Shown: positions 62,280-64,000 of the stretch, one piece after another
Position numbering within the stretch: position 1 is the stretch's first letter
How the letters are laid out: every line of letters starts with the position of its first letter
NCBI RefSeq assembly: GCF_900323885.1
Contig: NZ_OOHJ01000030.1
Coordinates: forward strand, 806,001 to 870,000
Direction: 5' to 3'
Source: [Actinomadura] parvosata subsp. kistnae
GTDB taxonomy: Bacteria; Actinomycetota; Actinomycetes; Streptosporangiales; Streptosporangiaceae
DNA length: 64,000 nt
Position numbers and translations under genes: made by a program
Notes under the pieces: generated by a model
Seen by the model: only the letters and a program-made list of their open reading frames with translations
Told to the model about the DNA's origin: nothing
Databases searched by the model: none

Positions 62280-63607
62280 TCCTCGACACCGGAACCACCG
62301 CGAAGGCCCTCGCCACGGGAGGCGGGCTGATCACGGGCGCGGCACTGATCATCGCGATGAGCGGCGGCACGTCCCCCGCCGCCGCCTCGACCGACCCTGG
62401 ACAGATGGGCGCCACCAACTGCGAGCCCGCCTCCCCAATGGGCCAGGACGGGAGCCCGCCCGGAACGCTGGGGGCCGGCGGCGACGGGAACGACCTCGGC
62501 CTGCCCGGGGCATCCGCCCGGCGGACCGGCAAGGACGGGAGCGGCCCCGCCCAGCGGACCGGCCAGGGCGGGAGTGACCTTGGCGTGCTCGGGTTGTCCG
62601 CTCGGCAGGCCGCCAACGCCGGAATCATCGTCGATGTCGCCGCCCAGCTTCAGCTGCCCCGGCGGGCCGCCGAGATCGCGGTCGCGACGGCGCTGCGGGA
62701 GAGCCGGCTCGACAACAACGCCGTCTCCGCCGAGGGCAGGTCCTTCGGCCTGTTCCAGCAGACGCCCGCGGCCGGCTGGGGCACCCGCGAGCAGGTCACC
62801 ACCCCCGGCCACGCCGCCCGTTCCTTCTACAAACGGCTCGTCGGCGTACGCAACTGGGCGACCCTGCCGCTGACCCAGGCCGCCGCCACCGTACAACGGC
62901 CGCGCGCCGACCTGCGCGGCGCGTACGCCAAGCATGAGAAGCTCGCCAGGAAACTCGTCGCGTCCTTATGGCCGGAGCGGGGGTTGGCGGCGGGTAAGCA
63001 GGACACGCGCCCCCTTTCTGAAGGCATGCGCCCCGGCACCATGCCCGAACAGGGCGCGGGCCTCCCCCAACGGGACGCGGGCCGGCCGGAGCGACGTACC
63101 GGCCTGCCCGGGCGAGAGGCGGGCACTTCCGAGCGAGGCGCGGGCCTGTCGGGCGATGCGCTTGAGCCGGGATGTGGCGAGATCGGTGCCGCCTCGCTCG
63201 CGGTGAGCGCCGCCCTGGCGCAGCGCGGCATCCCGTACTCCTACGGCGGCGGCGGGCCCGCCGGCCCCGGCTACGGCATCGGCCGCGGAGCGCGGACCAA
63301 GGGGTTCGACTGCAGCGGGCTCACCGAGTACGCCTGGAGCAAGGCCGGGGTCAGGATCGGTGGCACCACGTACGAGCAGGTCGGCAAGGGCCTTAAGATC
63401 CCCCGCTCCCAGGTCCGCGCCGGCGACCTGGTCTTCTACGAGACCGACGCCTCCCGCCCCGGCCCCGACCACGTCGGCCTGGCCGTCAGCAGCACCGAGA
63501 TGGTGAACGCACCCCGCACCGGCACCGTCGTCCGCCTCGACACCATCGACCGGCCGAGCTACGTGACGGCGGTACGTCCCTCCGCGATGGAACCCGGCCG
63601 CCGATAG
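62276..63607 (+). CDS. cell-wall hydrolase with lysozyme-like and NlpC/P60 domains
   Basis: A 443-residue surface or secreted protein. An N-terminal hydrophobic segment (ALATGGGLITGAALIIAM) is a signal or anchor. A Gly-rich linker follows, then a lysozyme-like helical domain (VATALRESRLDNNAVSAEG, FGLFQQTPAAGWG). A second low-complexity linker has about eight-residue repeats (GAGLPQRD, AGRPERRT, GLPGREAG). The C-terminal NlpC/P60 peptidase has FDCSGLTEYAW (Cys) and GPDHVGLAV (His). It should cut glycan strands and stem peptides during growth or sporulation. The GTG start overlaps the leader stop. Confidence 0.85.
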   Translation: MILDTGTTAKALATGGGLITGAALIIAMSGGTSPAAASTDPGQMGATNCEPASPMGQDGSPPGTLGAGGDGNDLGLPGASARRTGKDGSGPAQRTGQGGSDLGVLGLSARQAANAGIIVDVAAQLQLPRRAAEIAVATALRESRLDNNAVSAEGRSFGLFQQTPAAGWGTREQVTTPGHAARSFYKRLVGVRNWATLPLTQAAATVQRPRADLRGAYAKHEKLARKLVASLWPERGLAAGKQDTRPLSEGMRPGTMPEQGAGLPQRDAGRPERRTGLPGREAGTSERGAGLSGDALEPGCGEIGAASLAVSAALAQRGIPYSYGGGGPAGPGYGIGRGARTKGFDCSGLTEYAWSKAGVRIGGTTYEQVGKGLKIPRSQVRAGDLVFYETDASRPGPDHVGLAVSSTEMVNAPRTGTVVRLDTIDRPSYVTAVRPSAMEPGRR

Positions 63608-63659
63608 ACCACCCCCTCGGTGCCCCCTGGCCCGATGGCTTGCACCTGGTGGCATGCGG

Positions 63660-64000
63660 TTACCGCATCGCCTTCCTCCGATGCACGATCACCGCCGCCC
63701 CTAGGACGAGGACCGCATACGCGCAGGTCACGGCCAGGCCCGCCCACGGCGGGAGCGGATAATAACCCCCGAGCGGCGACAGGACCACATCCACGTGCTC
63801 GAACGTCGGAACGCTCTGGGTGATCGCGAACCCGGCGGCAGGGGTGACCGCCAGCAGCCACGGCGCCAGGCCCGCGACGGCCAGCAGGTACGGCAGGACG
63901 ACCAGCGCGACGGCCGGCACGGCGGCGACAACCGCCCGGCCGACCAGCGCAGCCAGCCCCAGCGCCAGCACGGCGACCGCCGCGGTCAGGGCTCCGAACC
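63660..64000 (-). CDS. ABC-2-type membrane permease, C-terminal part
   Basis: The frame is open to the right edge, so the N terminus is outside. About 113 residues with three to four hydrophobic helices (ALGLAALVGRAVVAAVPAVA, LVVLPYLLAVAG, WAGLAVTCAYAVLVLGAAV) end in HRRKAMR. This matches the last helices of ABC-2 permeases in actinomycetes. The family call is tentative. It converges on the NlpC/P60 gene. Confidence 0.6.
   Translation of the reverse strand, partial: FGALTAAVAVLALGLAALVGRAVVAAVPAVALVVLPYLLAVAGLAPWLLAVTPAAGFAITQSVPTFEHVDVVLSPLGGYYPLPPWAGLAVTCAYAVLVLGAAVIVHRRKAMR

Overview
The window is very GC-rich, densely coded DNA of a soil-type filamentous actinomycete. Third codon positions are almost always G or C, GTG starts are common, and there are many one- and two-gene regulator modules and secreted hydrolases. 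The gene set fits the Streptosporangiaceae (a Nonomuraea-like genome), but no rRNA or marker gene is present, so the genus is an inference. I saw no tRNA, rRNA, insertion sequence, integrase or CRISPR array. The window reads as accessory chromosome rather than a single island.

Layout. 1-3.6 kb: end of a DHA2-type exporter, a short RecQ helicase and an unknown membrane-anchored protein. 3.6-7.8 kb: a molybdenum hydroxylase operon, with the 2Fe-2S and molybdopterin parts fused and a separate FAD/4Fe-4S subunit, divergent from a TetR regulator across three operator copies. 7.8-15.6 kb: a likely ester/organic-acid catabolic locus (CitE-like lyase, CaiB/BaiF CoA-transferase and LysR regulator facing a CitMHS carrier and two secreted esterases). 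15.8-16.9 kb: a nitronate monooxygenase-like enzyme. 16.9-24.3 kb: an ABC export system (two ATPases, two large FtsX permeases) with unusual junctions and three apparent frameshifts. 24.3-29.6 kb: secreted lipase, SRPBCC protein, TetR/epimerase pair, TetR/FAD-monooxygenase pair. 29.7-34.1 kb: queC-queD-folE (7-deazaguanine precursor genes, queE absent) followed by a VAO-type oxidase and a kinase-fold protein. 34.3-42.9 kb: M23 peptidase, ROK and AraC regulators, and small stress-type proteins (VOC, DUF2867/TetR, TIGR03084, OsmC, hemerythrin), ending in a decayed WYL/transporter region. 42.9-54.6 kb: a sugar-polymer locus (two secreted GH39-like enzymes, a GH63-like enzyme, a complete ABC importer and a LacI regulator) tied together by five copies of one palindrome. 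54.6-64 kb: NmrA, XRE, MBL and LysE proteins, a two-component system, a frameshifted membrane protein, a RibD-like reductase, an NlpC/P60 cell-wall protein and a partial permease.

The most unusual signal is at gene junctions. Where one gene's stop overlaps the next gene's start (ATGA), the junction has been tandemly duplicated, leaving minigenes that each overlap the next by ATGA. There are four 7-codon minigenes between the two ABC ATPase genes and one 21-codon minigene inside the molybdenum hydroxylase operon. A separate 20-codon leader is joined to the NlpC/P60 gene by GTGA. Other gene ends (CitE start, nitronate monooxygenase end, LacI end) carry related micro-duplications. Seven apparent frameshifts were seen in four genes. 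Five or six are one-base losses in or beside short C or G runs, which points to assembly indels at least as much as to true gene decay.
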